Positions 27,801-40,425 of a stretch of 64,000 bases of DNA are shown piece by piece (the stretch's first letter is position 1; the number at the start of each line of letters is the position of its first letter). This DNA is from Otis tarda (taxonomy: Eukaryota; Chordata; Aves; Otidiformes; Otididae): contig CM048557.1 in NCBI GenBank assembly GCA_026413225.1, positions 56,906,987 through 56,970,986 of the forward strand, given 5' to 3'. The translations under genes were made by a program, and so were the position numbers. Under the pieces are notes generated by a model, which saw nothing but the letters and a program-made list of their open reading frames with translations, searched no databases and was not told where the DNA came from.

Positions 27801-28757
27801 CTTCACAAAATACAGTGCATTTCCATACGCTAACTTTGCTTTTGTGTCTCCTAATGCCTTTAGTTTACCTATACAACCTTAAGTTCACATTCCCATATGT
27901 ATTTCTCTCTATTTTTTTAATGCAACATATTAAAATCCTGCTCCAGGCTTCTCCTGTGATCATCCTCTTCCCATTTATCTTTCAGACAGCAATAAAAATA
28001 TGTAAATATTAAGCCACAAAAACTGTATTACTGTAATGTTAAGGATGTGACTAACACCCACAAAATGCCAGAGGTTTCAAAGTCAAGGCTGCATGTTGAG
28101 CCTGACTCTTTCAACACTCATGTTAAGTAAAATTCAATTAAAAAAGCGCTGATGAGTTGCAGATAAGATTATTTTACTACCACTACTACTTGTAATAGTT
28201 GAATTATGGGAGTGCCTGCAACATTAGCAGTGTCCATGCACCATGGGCCAGAACCAACTGAAAGGAATATGGCCTAGGTTTGGGGGAAGCTGCAAAAATT
28301 GAATAAATAGCCACCACCACCTTATCTCTGTCTCTGTGATTCTGTGACCACTGGGCACAGGGTCAGCCCCTTGGCACAGCGGAAAACAGCTTAATGCTGC
28401 TCTAATTTACACCAGTTGTTAAAAGACCCAGGAAAACAGAGGGATCAGTGGTGCGTAGGTGAAAGCCAGCAACATCTTTTTACAAATTGAAGCTCTGCAC
28501 CACGAGGAGCTATTCACGGGACTTGAGAACAGCAACCCTTAAATAGACAGGATAGGTTAATGGGCAAACTTCCCCAGTATCTGTACTGAAAGAGCTTTAG
28601 GTACAGGTAATGAGATCAGAAGAGTCTGTACTACTCTTCATGGAAAAGACTTGGGGCTTGCACATCTGAGCATTCATTTACACCCGTGCAAAGTAAGTCC
28701 AAACAAAAAGATCACAATGCTACTCAGTGTGTGATAAAGTGAAATACTCTCTACATA
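24831..28757. other. Unique AT-rich non-coding DNA
   Basis: No gene or RNA gene recognised. Runs of T lie at 26384-26395 and 27499-27512. The 112-codon minus-strand open frame at 25039-25377 and the 97-codon frame at 27719-28012 have no recognisable domains or convincing exon borders. A TTTACACCAGTTGT word near 28406-28420 resembles part of an ancient palindromic repeat but is too short to call. Confidence 0.5.
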
Positions 28758-28948
28758 GCTCTGTCAAATGCTTTACAATATTAACCGATTAAGCCTCCCA
28801 CAGAACATTTGCAAGTATGTCTCACTACATGTAGTTTACAAATACCGTTTCACATGACTTGCCCAGGGTTGCAAAACTAGACTGGTGAAATCAAACACTC
28901 TGTCCCAGGAAGTACATGGCAGTCCCTTGCTTCTTAGACTAGATGCAA
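28758..28948 (+). mobile_element. Ancient MIR/L3-like amniote retroposon
   Basis: The words occur in the canonical order: CAAATGCTTTACAATATTAA, CGATTAAGCCTCCCACAG, CACATGACTTGCCCAGGGTT, and a terminal CCCTTGCTTCTTAGACTAGA. They correspond to the body, the TGCCCAAGG-type core and the terminal word of MIR/L3-like elements. It is decayed and non-coding. Confidence 0.65.
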
Positions 28949-31900
28949 TGGGAAACAATATTCTGCCATTCTCCTTTGTACTTTGAGCCATCTCCAAATC
29001 CCTGAGTGGAAAACAATAGGATTCCATAAGGAGTGATATATAAGGAACTTTCTAGAAGAAAACTAGAGGAGAATCTTGCTGACATTTGAGGCTAGGTTGA
29101 TAATTAAAGCCTGGCTGTTCAAAATGTGTTACTGATCTAGCAGCCCTATTGAATTGTGTTCAGGTTTAAGTAGGTGAGCAACCTTCTCCTCGATAAATAT
29201 GAGTTTCAGTTCTCCTAAGTGGCGTGTAGGTAGATCGAAAGATACAATTCCTTCTTCCATGGAGAGCAACTGTAGTCATCACAGAAAAATTTCTGAAAAT
29301 ATCTGTAGATAATTAAAAACATACAGCTAGTGAAAATACATTGTTTCATTTACTCTTAAAGGAATTACTAATATAAGAGGTTAGCACTTATCTATTGTTT
29401 GCAACTTACTACAAACTGCCCTCTTCATTGGAGGGAAAGCTTTGCAGAATTAAGCTGAAGATAATAATTTATTACTTTTTATCAGCCATCTTTGAAAATT
29501 AGGCCCCAAAGTCCTAATTAACTAACAGTGGTTTAGTACCTCTCAGAGCAAACAGTATCAGATCTGAATTACAAATAGGTGTATCACTGCCCCAAACCTG
29601 TGTTCGATCTCTGATAAAGAGTGCAGTTGTAAAGACAATATTAATTAAAGTAAGGGTGCTTTATTTATACAATTTTCCTGTTCTATTTGTGCTTAGTGAG
29701 AAAGAGACTTTTTTTTTTTCACCAAAAGCCAAGGTAAAGAAATTAGCAAAAAGCATATAAAAGTGTACCTCAAGTAGGAATACTTATCACTCTGTATTTT
29801 CTATGTTACTTTTGATATTTTGGCTCTGGAAGCACTTTTAGCATAAAGGAAAGCTGAACAATGATATGCGAACCAAATAACTAATTCAAAGTAGCCACAT
29901 GGAAGTCTGTGTTCTAGTAGTCAGCAAATTATAGGTATTACTAGTTTCTGCTGTCAGACACAGAAAGTAGCAACATGTTCTTGAAAACTGCTTTACCTAC
30001 AGGGGGAAAAGAGGCAGCAACACAGATTGGTTCCCAGATAACAGAGTGTTCCTCCATTCTCTGCTACTCCTCCACTGCTTGAGAAACCCACCATTAGCTG
30101 GACCCAAAGGACGTGCAGGGAAGGGCAGGGAAATTACATACAGGCTCTATTTATCTATTTATAATTTGCTCATGTATTTTTACACTGCCTCATTTTCAGC
30201 AGGCAAACTGGCATGCACATTCTCATTTTGACAGGGAATTAACATTTAAATGCAGAGACATAAATGTAGTAGCAACCTGATATGGACCAGTAGCTGTGTA
30301 ATCACTCATCTCAGCAAAGAAAATTATGAGAGAACTGCTATCAACACTCAGGTGCTACAGCTATAGGCCTGTAAGCTATATCAAACAGAAGACTTACTCC
30401 GTCGGTTACAAAACAGAGCACATTCATTTACCTTGAAATATAAACAAAATACATGAGAGGGAGGAGTCAGTTTGCAATGACTTCTTTTAAATTCCTTCCC
30501 CCACAATCCCACACAATGTACCATTATTGGCATTGTAGTGGTTTAATCTTGTCTATTCTCAAACCACAATAAATATCTTGATCACAACCTTAATGAAGTA
30601 CATAGTTCTGATTTTGATCTTATATTAACTTTTCACAAGTCAGGAGTTCCTCTTGCTTTAAGCTAGTAGGTAGACAGATCAGAGTCGGGCATATATCTAG
30701 AAATCTGCTATAGATCTTTCTGGGCATAATTCAGCACTGCACAAAGACACACAAGTTGTCTTTTGGTTTTGTGTTTTTTTTTTCTTCTGGCAACCATTGT
30801 GGTCTCCTTCGTAAAAGGTTGTGAGAGGACATAGATTCAGACATGCTGGAATGTAGTCTAATCTCCTCGTTTTGATTTTTAGAAAATAAAGATGTCCTTA
30901 TTATTTACTTTTCTTTTTTATACACATTGTCTTTCAAAATATAAATACTTTAAAAGAAGGAGAGAGAGAGGTTGGAAATTGACAAAAAAAAAAAAGAAGA
31001 CATTGTTTTAATTGTCTAATCAGCTCAACCTTTGGGAGAACAACCCTAACCTTTGGACAGATGCCAACAACTGCCATTTAGGTATTTACATCTGTTTATC
31101 CTCTCAGTCAAATGTCTTTTGTCTTAGGTTTGACATGGGAGTACAAATGTTCTGACCCCTACAAGCAGTTCTCAAACATTGGATAAAAGATTTTTTTTCC
31201 CCTTTTCTAAAAGGATGAACACATACTTTTACCCTCCCTTCTTCCTCTTTACCAGTTATACGCTTCTGAGGCAGTTGTTGACAAGACCTGCATAATTCAG
31301 TTTATGTGTGTGACTAGAATTTCTCAAAGGCTCTGCTGGACTTTGCAGCTAGCTTAAGTTAACCCTCTACAATTCTATCTCAAGTCTTCAATATATGCTT
31401 TCACTTTGCAAATCATACCGTCACACTACCATTGCCACATATCACATGCAAAACTTAGGGCTTTTTTAGAATTTGGGGGAGGATAGTTGTAAGATCTAGA
31501 ACTCTATCTGGAGGAAAATTCCCTTTAAGTATGCGTGCATAGGCTTTCTTCTTAAAAAAAAAAAAATCACTTTTGTTCACTGGGCATGGTTTTTCACATC
31601 CACATGCAATATAACAGATAGTAAAGGCAGTAAAAAATAATTATCGGAAATGGCAACCTTTGCAATCCCTCTCTCCCCTGGCATGAAAACTGGATTTTTC
31701 TCAATAGGTTCACCACCTTGCCACTAAAAACCCCATCATTTAGGTACCTGAATAATCATAGCTCTATTGTGGTTTTAAAGGACTCAGTGAATATCATGTT
31801 TCAGCAATCACTGAATGTTTTTTTCAGGTTTGGTATGAAACATAGCAATAAAGTTATCTCTCAGCTTTATAGAACCCAAACTATTTGATGGTGTCTCTCT

Positions 31901-34876
31901 AAGATCAAATGGAAATTAAAGTCTGCGGAGGAAGTTCAAATGAAGCTTCCAGCTAGAACTGCAACATAAAAAGCTCCAAGTTAATTGATAAACTCCAGGC
32001 AGAGAAAGAAGCCTCTAGGCTTGGCTTGGCTGTTCCCTCAATCTACAGTAGTCCCAAATACCGCTCGGCTTTAATCATGTGTGTAGTTGGAAGTAGAACC
32101 AGGAGGTCTCCCTCAGCTCTGAACCTTTCCTGGGTGCCTACAGACCCTGATAAACAGGAGCTTTGGTAAGGTTTTGAGGCTACCCTCCACATCCAGTAAG
32201 CCTCACTTTTCTATCTAGGGAGGAAAGAAACAAACTTCTCTGATTGGTAATATCAGTTAACTTTTTGCAAAGTTGACAAGCTTTTCACAAAAAAAAAAAA
32301 ATAAAGCTACTGCTCCTTGCCACATTATTTTCATAAAGAATCATACCCAGAGCTGTGCCAATTACGGAAATTTATTCTTGGAGAAGGATTTTTTTTTAAT
32401 CAGGGGATACTAAAGGATATGGTCCACAGTAAAATAAACCTCCTTTCTCAGAAAACAGAAGCTGCTTAAGAATTCATAGTATGAAACCTAGCTGGCAGGC
32501 TTTGCTTTTTTTCCTGTTCAAATGCTGAAAATGTAGATTCATTACAAAGGTTAGTTCTGATTTTTTTCATTCTCTCCTAGATGCAATATTGATATTTCCC
32601 ATTATGTTGAAGATGTCAGTGGCAAGTGTTGTCTGGCCGAAATTCATAAAGCTGGTGTTCTAGTGGAAACATTGTTTCTGAGTACAAGATTTTAGGATGG
32701 AGCGTATCTTTTTCCAGGTTTCTGAAACAGTGCTGGTATACTGAAGAACATTACTGTCACCTATGTAAGTAACATGGCTGCCATCAGTTTTACTGATAAT
32801 ATTTGCAGTTAAAGAAAATAAAAGGGGCAATCAGCAGGGTGTTCACCCTAAATGACCCAGTGCCCTAGAATGCCTTTGTGGTCCTGAATAATGTGGAATT
32901 CTCGTTTTCCCGTTTGAAAGTCATTCTCCTCACCAGGCCATTATGAAAAACTAGAGCTCTCAGAAGTCTAGGGCAATGTGCTGGAGTTTTGTTTGTTTTT
33001 TTATTTGAAGCTCCTGCCAGGAAAGGCAAGCTAATTGAAATGTGGAGTTGCTTCTGTCATTTAATAATTAGCAAGCACTCAGAAAATATATTATTCATTT
33101 TTTTAAACATAAATAATTAAGACATAATAATGACACTTTTATAAATAATATTTCATTCTCTGTGAATACTCTCCAGAATTTCCTTACATCCTAAACCTAC
33201 ACCTTGCTCCCAGCTAGTAAATGCCTTTTCTGCAGCATTCTCTGAAAACAAATGGGGTAAAGGGACCTCAACTTCCTTCCCATTTAGCTATCTGTGGGAA
33301 CATCTTTAAGAGCTTTTTCCCCCCCTATACCCAGAAAATTAGTCCTTTTTAAGCAGCCAGACTCTTAGGTATTCATATCATGCAACCAAAATGAGTTGCA
33401 AACAGAATGCATCTGAAAGTGGGGTTTTTTCACATGTAAAAGCATGTAAGAATCAAGCACCTATAATTTTGGGAGCCCAAAGTTTACAGGCTAAGGAAAT
33501 GGCTGGATACTAAAAGTGACAGATCTATGTTTCAGTTAAAGATTTTGTAGCTTGTTTGGCTTATTTAGAAGTGAGTATTATATAAAGATACAGCTAGGCA
33601 GAATTCCAGGAAAGCATGTTCTCTTATTTTATGATCAAAGAGCTCAGTCCTGCAGACAATAACTGCTGGATATAGTCCCAACATGCTTCAGTCTCCTCTC
33701 TCTTGCACCTATGTAGGGCCGTTGGACCTGAAACTACTGCTCCCTTTATGCTGCAGTGGTGGTGTAAATACACGGTGCTTCAGAGCAGTATGATAAAGCC
33801 ACAGTGTAAATGAAAATAATCCCAACCACTTTAATGAACTTATTCCTGATATATACTGGTGAAAATACAAGGAAATCAGGACTAGTTACTTTCTGGGAGT
33901 ATTTGTGGTTGTAAACCCTTTGGAATTTATTCTTCTCTTTTCTGATAATATAAAGCTGACTTAAAGCCAATGCAAATGTAATTTACATTAAGAAACTTTC
34001 CTCTGTCAGTCTTGTGTAAGCGTATATTAGCATAGATGGGAAGCACAAAAATTGCAAGTGCAAGCTTTACCATACTATGTCATGAATCAATGGTATAATT
34101 TTGTCAAATTCTTTCATCCTTATATTAAAATAGCTTTACAGTACCTAAATTGAAACAAGTAAAAACAATGGCTAGAATAGAGACTTGCCCACTTATCAAA
34201 GTGCTTGCAACTCTCCAGGAAGTGCTGAAAAACAACACTAGGGATTCATGAAAATTCCCTCAGAAAAATGGGAAGAAAACAGAACCTGAGTACTGGAAAC
34301 ATTACAATTCTTCTGCTGTGAAGCACAAAGGAGACAGGAAAATAGATGAGAACATGCCCCGGTGGAATCAAGAGCGTTAAGGTTAGCAAGAACCAAAACT
34401 GGTGGATTGGATCACCATGGCTCTCAACCGCATTAATGCTTTGCAGAAAACAACAGAAGGAGGCAGTGTAAAAGTTTGCCAATAATCTGGCATATTAACT
34501 GAATGATGACTGCAGTCTTGGTGTAGCTCTGTCTAGCCCGACCAAATGGTTTCCTTCATCGATGCCAGCTGTGTTATCAGGTATATCAGTAACCATATCA
34601 GTTGTAACATGTACAGAATTGCTGAGATCAACAGAAACCCAGCGCTTGGAAAGAGTTAAAACGCATTATTAGACACAGGGCCAAAATCAAAGGGCCTTCA
34701 CCCATCCTACGGGTGGTGTTATCTCAAAGTATAATCACACCCTTGGGTGGCATAATGCTATTTATCAACTAACTTGCCCGTATTTGAGATGGGCAAGACA
34801 GAGACTTTTGTTTAGCATGCATTTAAATGCTGCCAAGCAAGAACTGCAGCCGTGACAACTGTCCTGTAAAGCTCTC
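28949..34876. other. Unique AT-rich non-coding DNA
   Basis: About 6 kb with no gene or recognised transposon. A run of 13 A lies at 31554-31566. The part 32770-33160 is more balanced in composition, then runs into an ATTA-rich block; it has the look of conserved non-coding sequence but this cannot be shown without alignment. Open frames are below 80 codons. Confidence 0.5.
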
Positions 34877-34897
34877 GGGGGGGGGGGGGGGGGGGGG
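34877..34897. repeat. Run of 21 consecutive G
   Basis: An uninterrupted G homopolymer on the + strand, preceded by CTCTC and followed by AAGAAAG. It is long enough to form a G-quadruplex alone. Long G homopolymers are rare compared with A/T runs and are prone to sequencing and assembly length errors, so the exact count is uncertain. Confidence 0.95.
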
Positions 34898-37800
34898 AAG
34901 AAAGCAATGAATCAATGAATAAAAGGTGTGTGAAAACATGGACACACAGGGTCATAGATCTCTCTGTCATAAAGAAACACACGGCACTGAAGGAAGGTAG
35001 GAACAGAGGAGAGAAGGAACAAGAAGTTTCACAGGATTTGTTGATCTAAAGCTTTCATTCACTTTTTTACATCTGTGTTACTTCCCCAGCAGAGGTTTAA
35101 AGTCCGTCTGAATGACTTGGTTTGCTAGTCAGTGATACAGAAAAATGCCAGCCACAACTGCCACAGAAAAGAACTTAGTTTATTATCCTTTTATTCTGTC
35201 TGATCTGCAGTGACAAAAGGAAAAGGAAAATGTAAGAACTCCTGTGCCTTTACATGCTACCATTAGATGTGCCCCTTGCTACCACTTACATTGACTTTAC
35301 AGTCAGGTCCAGCACAGAGCTCTTGCAACATCCCTATTAAGGATGTGCATTGCAAAATGGCTAGCAAGACCTCAGACCCCACAACTACTCCTTCAGAATC
35401 TTCCCTCAAAAAGAGAATCAATAGAATGGGCAAGTTTGAAAAATTAAAATGTGTAAAGGGTGTTAGTGAAAACCAGACCTTATCTCTCTTTCAGGGCCTG
35501 CCTTATCAAAAAAAAAAAAAAAAGAGAAGGAAAAGGTAACAGATCCAAAGCTCCTTCCTTTGAACTAAAGGTAATATGCATAGAACCTAAAAAAAGGACT
35601 TGAATTTTCACAGTGCATTGGCATACTGTGCAATGTATTGCCAGAATAGGTCAGTAAGTCAAATACCATAACCGGATTTTTTAAAGGGCTGTGTGTTTCA
35701 TGACAACTGGCAACATTTGAAGCTATGTGAACTAAGATAATGAGGATAATCAAATCTCATGCTTCACTCTACAAAATGATTACCTATAGGAGTTGAGCAA
35801 GGATTTTTCCTCCATGTGCTAAGTGCACCGTTGGTAGGTTGATTTGTTTCCTGGCAAGGAGGAAGGTTTCTCTTTCCTCTGCTGCACTGGGTATTTCCTG
35901 TGCTGAGAAGAGGATACCAGCTCACTGTGCCATATATGCCAAAAACTATTTAGAGATCTGGCTCAGAAGGGAAATCCACTGTATGTACGTTTAAGCTAAA
36001 GCATTTTATCTAGCAAATGGGGCAAACGAAGAGTGCATACACAGTTGGTTACAGCAAGTCAGCTGACAGGCACTAACTTGTTAAACTGCTGTAATGCAAT
36101 CGTATCCTGTATCGCGTGCCTGGATCCTGAGAAGGAGAGGGACAAATAGCTGAGCCTGCTAAGATGCCACAAGGTAAAGCCAGTGTGGTGGGTTTTTTTT
36201 TTTTCTTTTTCCCACAGGTTTTTGGATTTTCACAGACTGCCTACGCTGTGGAAGCTAGTGCTTTTGTCAGTACTTTTTAAAAGCAGGCTGCTGTATAATT
36301 TTTGAGTCTTCCTATTCTTCGTCTCTGCTTCTCTCTTCTTACAAACACATTCATACACAAGCACACTTTTACAGAGATAAATCCTAAATAGTCATATTTT
36401 TTTTCTCAAGGCTGTCTGAGGCGGTGAATATTAAAACTCAGATGGAAATTCTCCTTTGGGTGAATGCTCCGAGAGCGTTAGAAATTCTTCACACACACAA
36501 CATCCACAGCTCCACAGACAGACACAGGTAGGCTGAAAGAGCAATCAGGATACCATCTGTGTTTGGCAGAAGATTTCTAACCACTTTGCTGCTTTCTCTC
36601 TCTCGTCTCTCTTAGTGTGAAGAGACAGAGGAACCCATGGAGATTCAGTGAGAATTTAAACAGAACATATTGAAGGCTGCACTGACAACTGTGGATTCAA
36701 AGCAGATGAAAAATGAGTGCTGGAGCAGCAATGGTGCTATGGATTCAGAGGGGATCTCTGAAGTGGCTAGCACAGATACCAGCTATAAGAGCTCAGCCTG
36801 CTCCTCCCTTACTCCCCCATCCCCAGCTCTGCTTTTGTATGCAAGGTTTTACTGTTCACAGCAGCTGGCTGCTGTTGATACTAACTTGAGCAACTCTCTA
36901 AAGTACATGACGAAGCAAATCTCATGTACCCTGAATGAAGAATGTTGAATTCATATGCTTTCTGAAAATACACCCATTCTTTATGTACATTTATCTTTAA
37001 AATGGAGCCAGTAAAATTTAAATTATAAAGAATGGTTGTTCTTTTTCTTGATGTCTGTCATGTTAGTATCATACACATATAATCTCCACTTTTCCTGTAG
37101 CCATGCAGGATCGATTTCCATTGCATAACTAGAAAGCAGGCCATGCATTTTTGAGCCTAACACTTTCTTCTGGTCAAACTGAGGACCTTGGCCTAGGCGG
37201 ACACAAATCCAGTGTTGTCACTGGAATGATGATCTCTGATACTCCAGACATGAATGTGATACTATGCCTAGGAAGATATCTACAGAGCTGTAGGAAAGAG
37301 AAGAAGGACAGTAAGAGGGAGAAACTTATTTTCTTTATGGCTTTCTAGAGATGAACATGCCTGATAGTCTAGTAGGATATAGGTGTTGAATTCAAAATAG
37401 TTTTATCCAGCACAGAAAATGGCAATGAGAAGAAGAACAATTTTATTTTCCTAACAGTGAATTTCTTTTACACATTTCTGCTGGCAGCAGAGTATCACAC
37501 CGTATACAAGTTAAAATTCCTGCGTTACTTAGAAAATGTGTGCAAGTAACAGGTATGCATGGTCTTTTTCCCAGGCTTTTAAGCCTCAAGAACACCAGAA
37601 ATTTAAACAAAATGTCCTGCAACCCAAATGGATCATGGTACAGCCATTACTTCAGAGTCTCATTGAGTTTTTGGATTACGTGATTCGATTTGCCATTTTG
37701 TTGGGAAATGTATAAGGTTTGTGTGATTATGGATAGAAATGTCACTCAGTAAAAGGAGCCAGAAAACATGAAGATCAAGTCAGATCTTGTTCTACCTCCT

Positions 37801-38686
37801 CAGCAAAAATGTCAAACAAATTCTAATTGCAAAATTTTTAATGGGTGATGATTTCTTATTTATTTATTAAAATAGTATAGGACAAGTTGAGATGGGCTCT
37901 AAAAAAATTAGCAAAGCTCACAAAACTGACAACAAAAAAGTCACAAAATGTACTAGGGATGTTGCCTCTACAGCCCAGAGTAATACTTTTCTTTCCAAGT
38001 AATTACTTTAATAACCTGTAATATCAAAACTCCTTACTACCCTTAAGGGAAGAGGAAGAGGGAGAAGACAGAAAAGAACAGCTTTATTCTTGAGATATCT
38101 GCCTGAGTTTGCAGAATGGATGATTTGAGGACTTATCAGTTTGCTTACACTCTGTAATTAATCCAACCATCTTAGCACTCGGAATACTGTTAAGTATTTT
38201 ATAGAGAGCCAAAGAGCCACAACACTGACCCACAGACCATTGCCTCTGTGAAATGAGCCACTTTAATTTGAAAATTATTGAAAGAAATAAGGACCTCCAC
38301 AACACAATTTTCAGAATTACTTATATTTTTCTTTTCAGATCAATTAAAACCCTAGAGGCTGCATGTCTCAAACACATATAAAGGGCAAAATTCAGAGGGT
38401 GTAACATTAACAAAGTATAACAGGCTTTAAACACCATTCCATTTTTATTTTGCTAGTAAATAGATGGAGGATTGTTAAAAGATCTTACACTTATTTGAAA
38501 AAAGTGGTCTAGAATACTATCATCAGACACTACAGAGAACTAAGTACCTTTGAAAATCTGCTTTTTATTTAAGTCCCTCTGTGGGAGTTGAGTTTGTTAA
38601 ATATCATTTTGGTTGCTTAGCAGATGCAAAGGCCAAACACTTCACTGAGATTTTACAAGATACTCACTATCAAAATGGTCTGAATC
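34898..38686. other. Unique non-coding DNA with strong splice-acceptor-like tracts
   Basis: No protein-coding exon recognised. A run of 16 A lies at 35508-35523. Two very strong pyrimidine tracts ending in AG occur at 36193-36217 and 36588-36615, with a CAG|GTAGGC donor-like site at 36524-36532 between them. An open frame at 36670-36948 (Ser/Thr-rich, about 92 codons, no ATG at its start) has no recognisable domain. See findings for the candidate exons. Confidence 0.45.
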
Positions 38687-38830
38687 AGTGGCTTTGAGTT
38701 TCTTTGATTTAGGACCCCTTTACAAAGCTTCCAAAAGAAATGAACCCCACGCTAGGAATTTAAGATTATGCACAATAAGCTTCTTTTCCTTAGACTCCTC
38801 AGTAGTCCAGAAACCACTAAAAATATTTGG
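38687..38830. mobile_element. Possible old hAT-type DNA transposon remnant
   Basis: The left part reads CAGTGGCTTTGAGTTTCTTT then GATTTAGGACCCCTTTACAA, which resembles the CAGTGGTTCTCAA...GACCCC start of hAT-group elements in vertebrates. No matching inverted terminal repeat or target duplication was found, so the assignment is weak; it may be unrelated unique sequence. Confidence 0.25.
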
Positions 38831-39059
38831 ACTACGTATTGAAACAGGTATGAAGCAGAAGATAGCAGTAAATGGTCTGTTCTTGGAATGGCTGAAGGTC
38901 ACCTGTAAAATTCTGCAGAAAAGAGCACTGCTCTACACATTCATAGATGACAAAATAAGTGTTGGGATTATAAAATGTGATATATATAGATATACATAAA
39001 GGGAAGAACATTGGGAAAAATTGTCTTACATTCACACTGTTACTCCGTGGAGAGAGTTT
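38831..39059. other. Unique AT-rich DNA
   Basis: No feature recognised. The short open frames on both strands are without resemblance to any known protein. Confidence 0.4.
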
Positions 39060-39373
39060 GTCTTTAAAATATTAAAGACAGTTCCATGAAAAATACCAGC
39101 TCAGTAGTCATCACGAAAGTAAATGAAGCGTTCAGAATACTTAAGAAAAGAGTGGAGAAGAAAAAAGAAAACTTCATCATGCCACAGCAAAAATCCACAA
39201 TTAGCTCATTCTATGACTATACAGGGTTCAGATTCCATCTCATAAAAATAATAGGTTAGAATGAGGAAAGACTCAAACACAGGTCGGAAGGATCTCAGCT
39301 TACTTTTCTACACAAATGACTGAGGAGATGAGGACTGTTCTGTATGGAAAAGAGACAGTGTAGGGAGGATGTG
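39060..39373 (+). mobile_element. Older CR1 copy, left part (split by younger CR1)
   Basis: A badly decayed CR1 coding region on the + strand. GTAAATGAAGCGTTCAGAAT followed by ACTTAAGAAAAGAGTGGAG matches the position of the conserved AN-R-M/ILG-I-KK segment, and GAGGACTGTTCTGTATGGAA with AAGAGACAGTGTAGGGAGGA matches the GLFSLEKR segment just before the younger insertion. It resumes at 40039 with GTTAGAGGTCTACAAAATCC, exactly where the sequence should continue. No open frame survives. Confidence 0.65.
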
Positions 39374-39926
39374 TGCTAGTAGATGAGAACCTTAACATGA
39401 GCCAGGAATGCGTGCTTGCAGCCCAGAAAGCCAACCGCATCCTGGGCTGCATCAAAAGAAGCGTGGCCAGCAGGTCAAGGGAGGTGATTCTGCCCCTCTA
39501 CTCTGCTCTGGTGAGACCCCACCTGCAGCACTGCATCCAGCTCTGGAGCCCCCAACATAAGAAGGACATGGATCTGTTGGAGAGAGTCCAGAGCAGGGCC
39601 ACAAAGATGATCAGAGGGCTGGAGCACCTTTCCTATGAGGACAGGCTGAGAGAGTTGGGGCTGTTCAGCCTGGAGAAGAGGAGGCTTGGGGAGATCTTAT
39701 AGCAGCCTTCCAATACCTAAAGGGGGCCTACAGGAAAGATGAGGATAAACTCTTTAGCAGGGCCTGTTGTGATAGGATGAGTGGTAATGGTTTTAAAATA
39801 GAGGGAGGTAGATTCAGATTAGGTATTAGGGAAAATTTTTTTACAATGAGGGTGGTGGAACACTGGAACAGGTTGCCCAGAGAGCTGGTAGATGCTCCAT
39901 CCCTGGAAACATTCAAGGCCAGGTAG
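39374..39926 (+). pseudogene. CR1 ORF2 C-terminal remnant, frameshifted
   Basis: An open frame of about 109 codons (39373-39702) shows [43 protein letters not shown] and LFSLEKRRL, the post-catalytic region of CR1 reverse transcriptase. The frame is broken by a shift next to the GGGGAGATC at about 39690. The family sequence continues in another frame to the HWNRLPRELVDAPSLE motif and meets an early TAG at 39924-39926. The RT catalytic motifs and the endonuclease lie upstream and are absent. It is a dead mobile-element fragment. Confidence 0.9.
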
Positions 39927-40038
39927 GACGAGACTCTGAGCAACCCGATCTTGTTGGATATGTCCCTGCTCCTTGCAGGGGACTGGAATAGATGACTTTT
40001 AAAAGTCCCTTCTAACCCTAACTATTCTATGATTCTAC
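39374..40038 (+). mobile_element. Younger CR1 retrotransposon, 5'-truncated
   Basis: About 665 bp covering the C-terminal end of the CR1 polyprotein and the short 3' UTR. The tail contains GGGGACTGGAATAGATGACT, AGTCCCTTCTAACC and a closing ATTCTATGATTCTAC, the hallmark 3' repeat of avian CR1. It sits inside an older CR1 whose two halves flank it. It is less decayed than its host copy, so it inserted later. 5' truncation is normal for this family. Confidence 0.93.
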
Positions 40039-40392
40039 GTGTTAGAGGTCTACAAAATCCCAGGTGGCCTGGAGAGATTAGGTAAGACCCCTATTCTTTG
40101 TTATCTTCCAGTTCAAGTACTAAGGGCCTTTAAAGAAACCAAACTCTAAAGAAACAGAAGGAAGTGTTTATTTATGGAGCAGATAGCAGACCAGTGGAGC
40201 TTCTTGCCAAAGGAGAAGGATGAGGAGCATTTACACAGGTTCTGGAGGTGGAAGAAAGATCTGCAGGTTACTAAAGAGACAAAAAACATCAGGCTCAGGA
40301 AGTCTTTTAAGCTGAACGTAAGAGGATGCTTGAGAAGAACAACAGGGAAAGATCATATACATTTACCATGTCTTCTCCTGGTATGTTCACGA
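40039..40392 (+). mobile_element. Older CR1 copy, right part
   Basis: This continues the copy at 39060-39373. GAGGTCTACAAAATCCCAGG corresponds to the EVYKI region, GAAACAGAAGGAAGTGTTT to the KF-type strand, and CCAGTGGAGCTTCTTGCCAA to the W-x-LP motif. It then grades into an old 3' UTR. Many indels are present and no frame is usable. The part 40320-40392 is assigned with less certainty. Confidence 0.6.
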
Positions 40393-40425
40393 GATCACAG
40401 AATGGTTTGGGTCAGAAGGGACCCA
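40393..40425 (-). mobile_element. Very short CR1 3'-end fragment
   Basis: GATCACAGAATGGTTTGGGT followed by CAGAAGGGACCCA is the inverted CR1 3' terminus. About 33 bases remain. It ends the older CR1 block and may be a separate minimal insertion, since severe 5' truncation is common in CR1. Confidence 0.65.

Noticed and set aside
36670..36948. 92-codon open frame after the strong acceptor
   Set aside because: It has no ATG at its start, is Ser/Thr-rich without a domain, and conservation cannot be assessed here.
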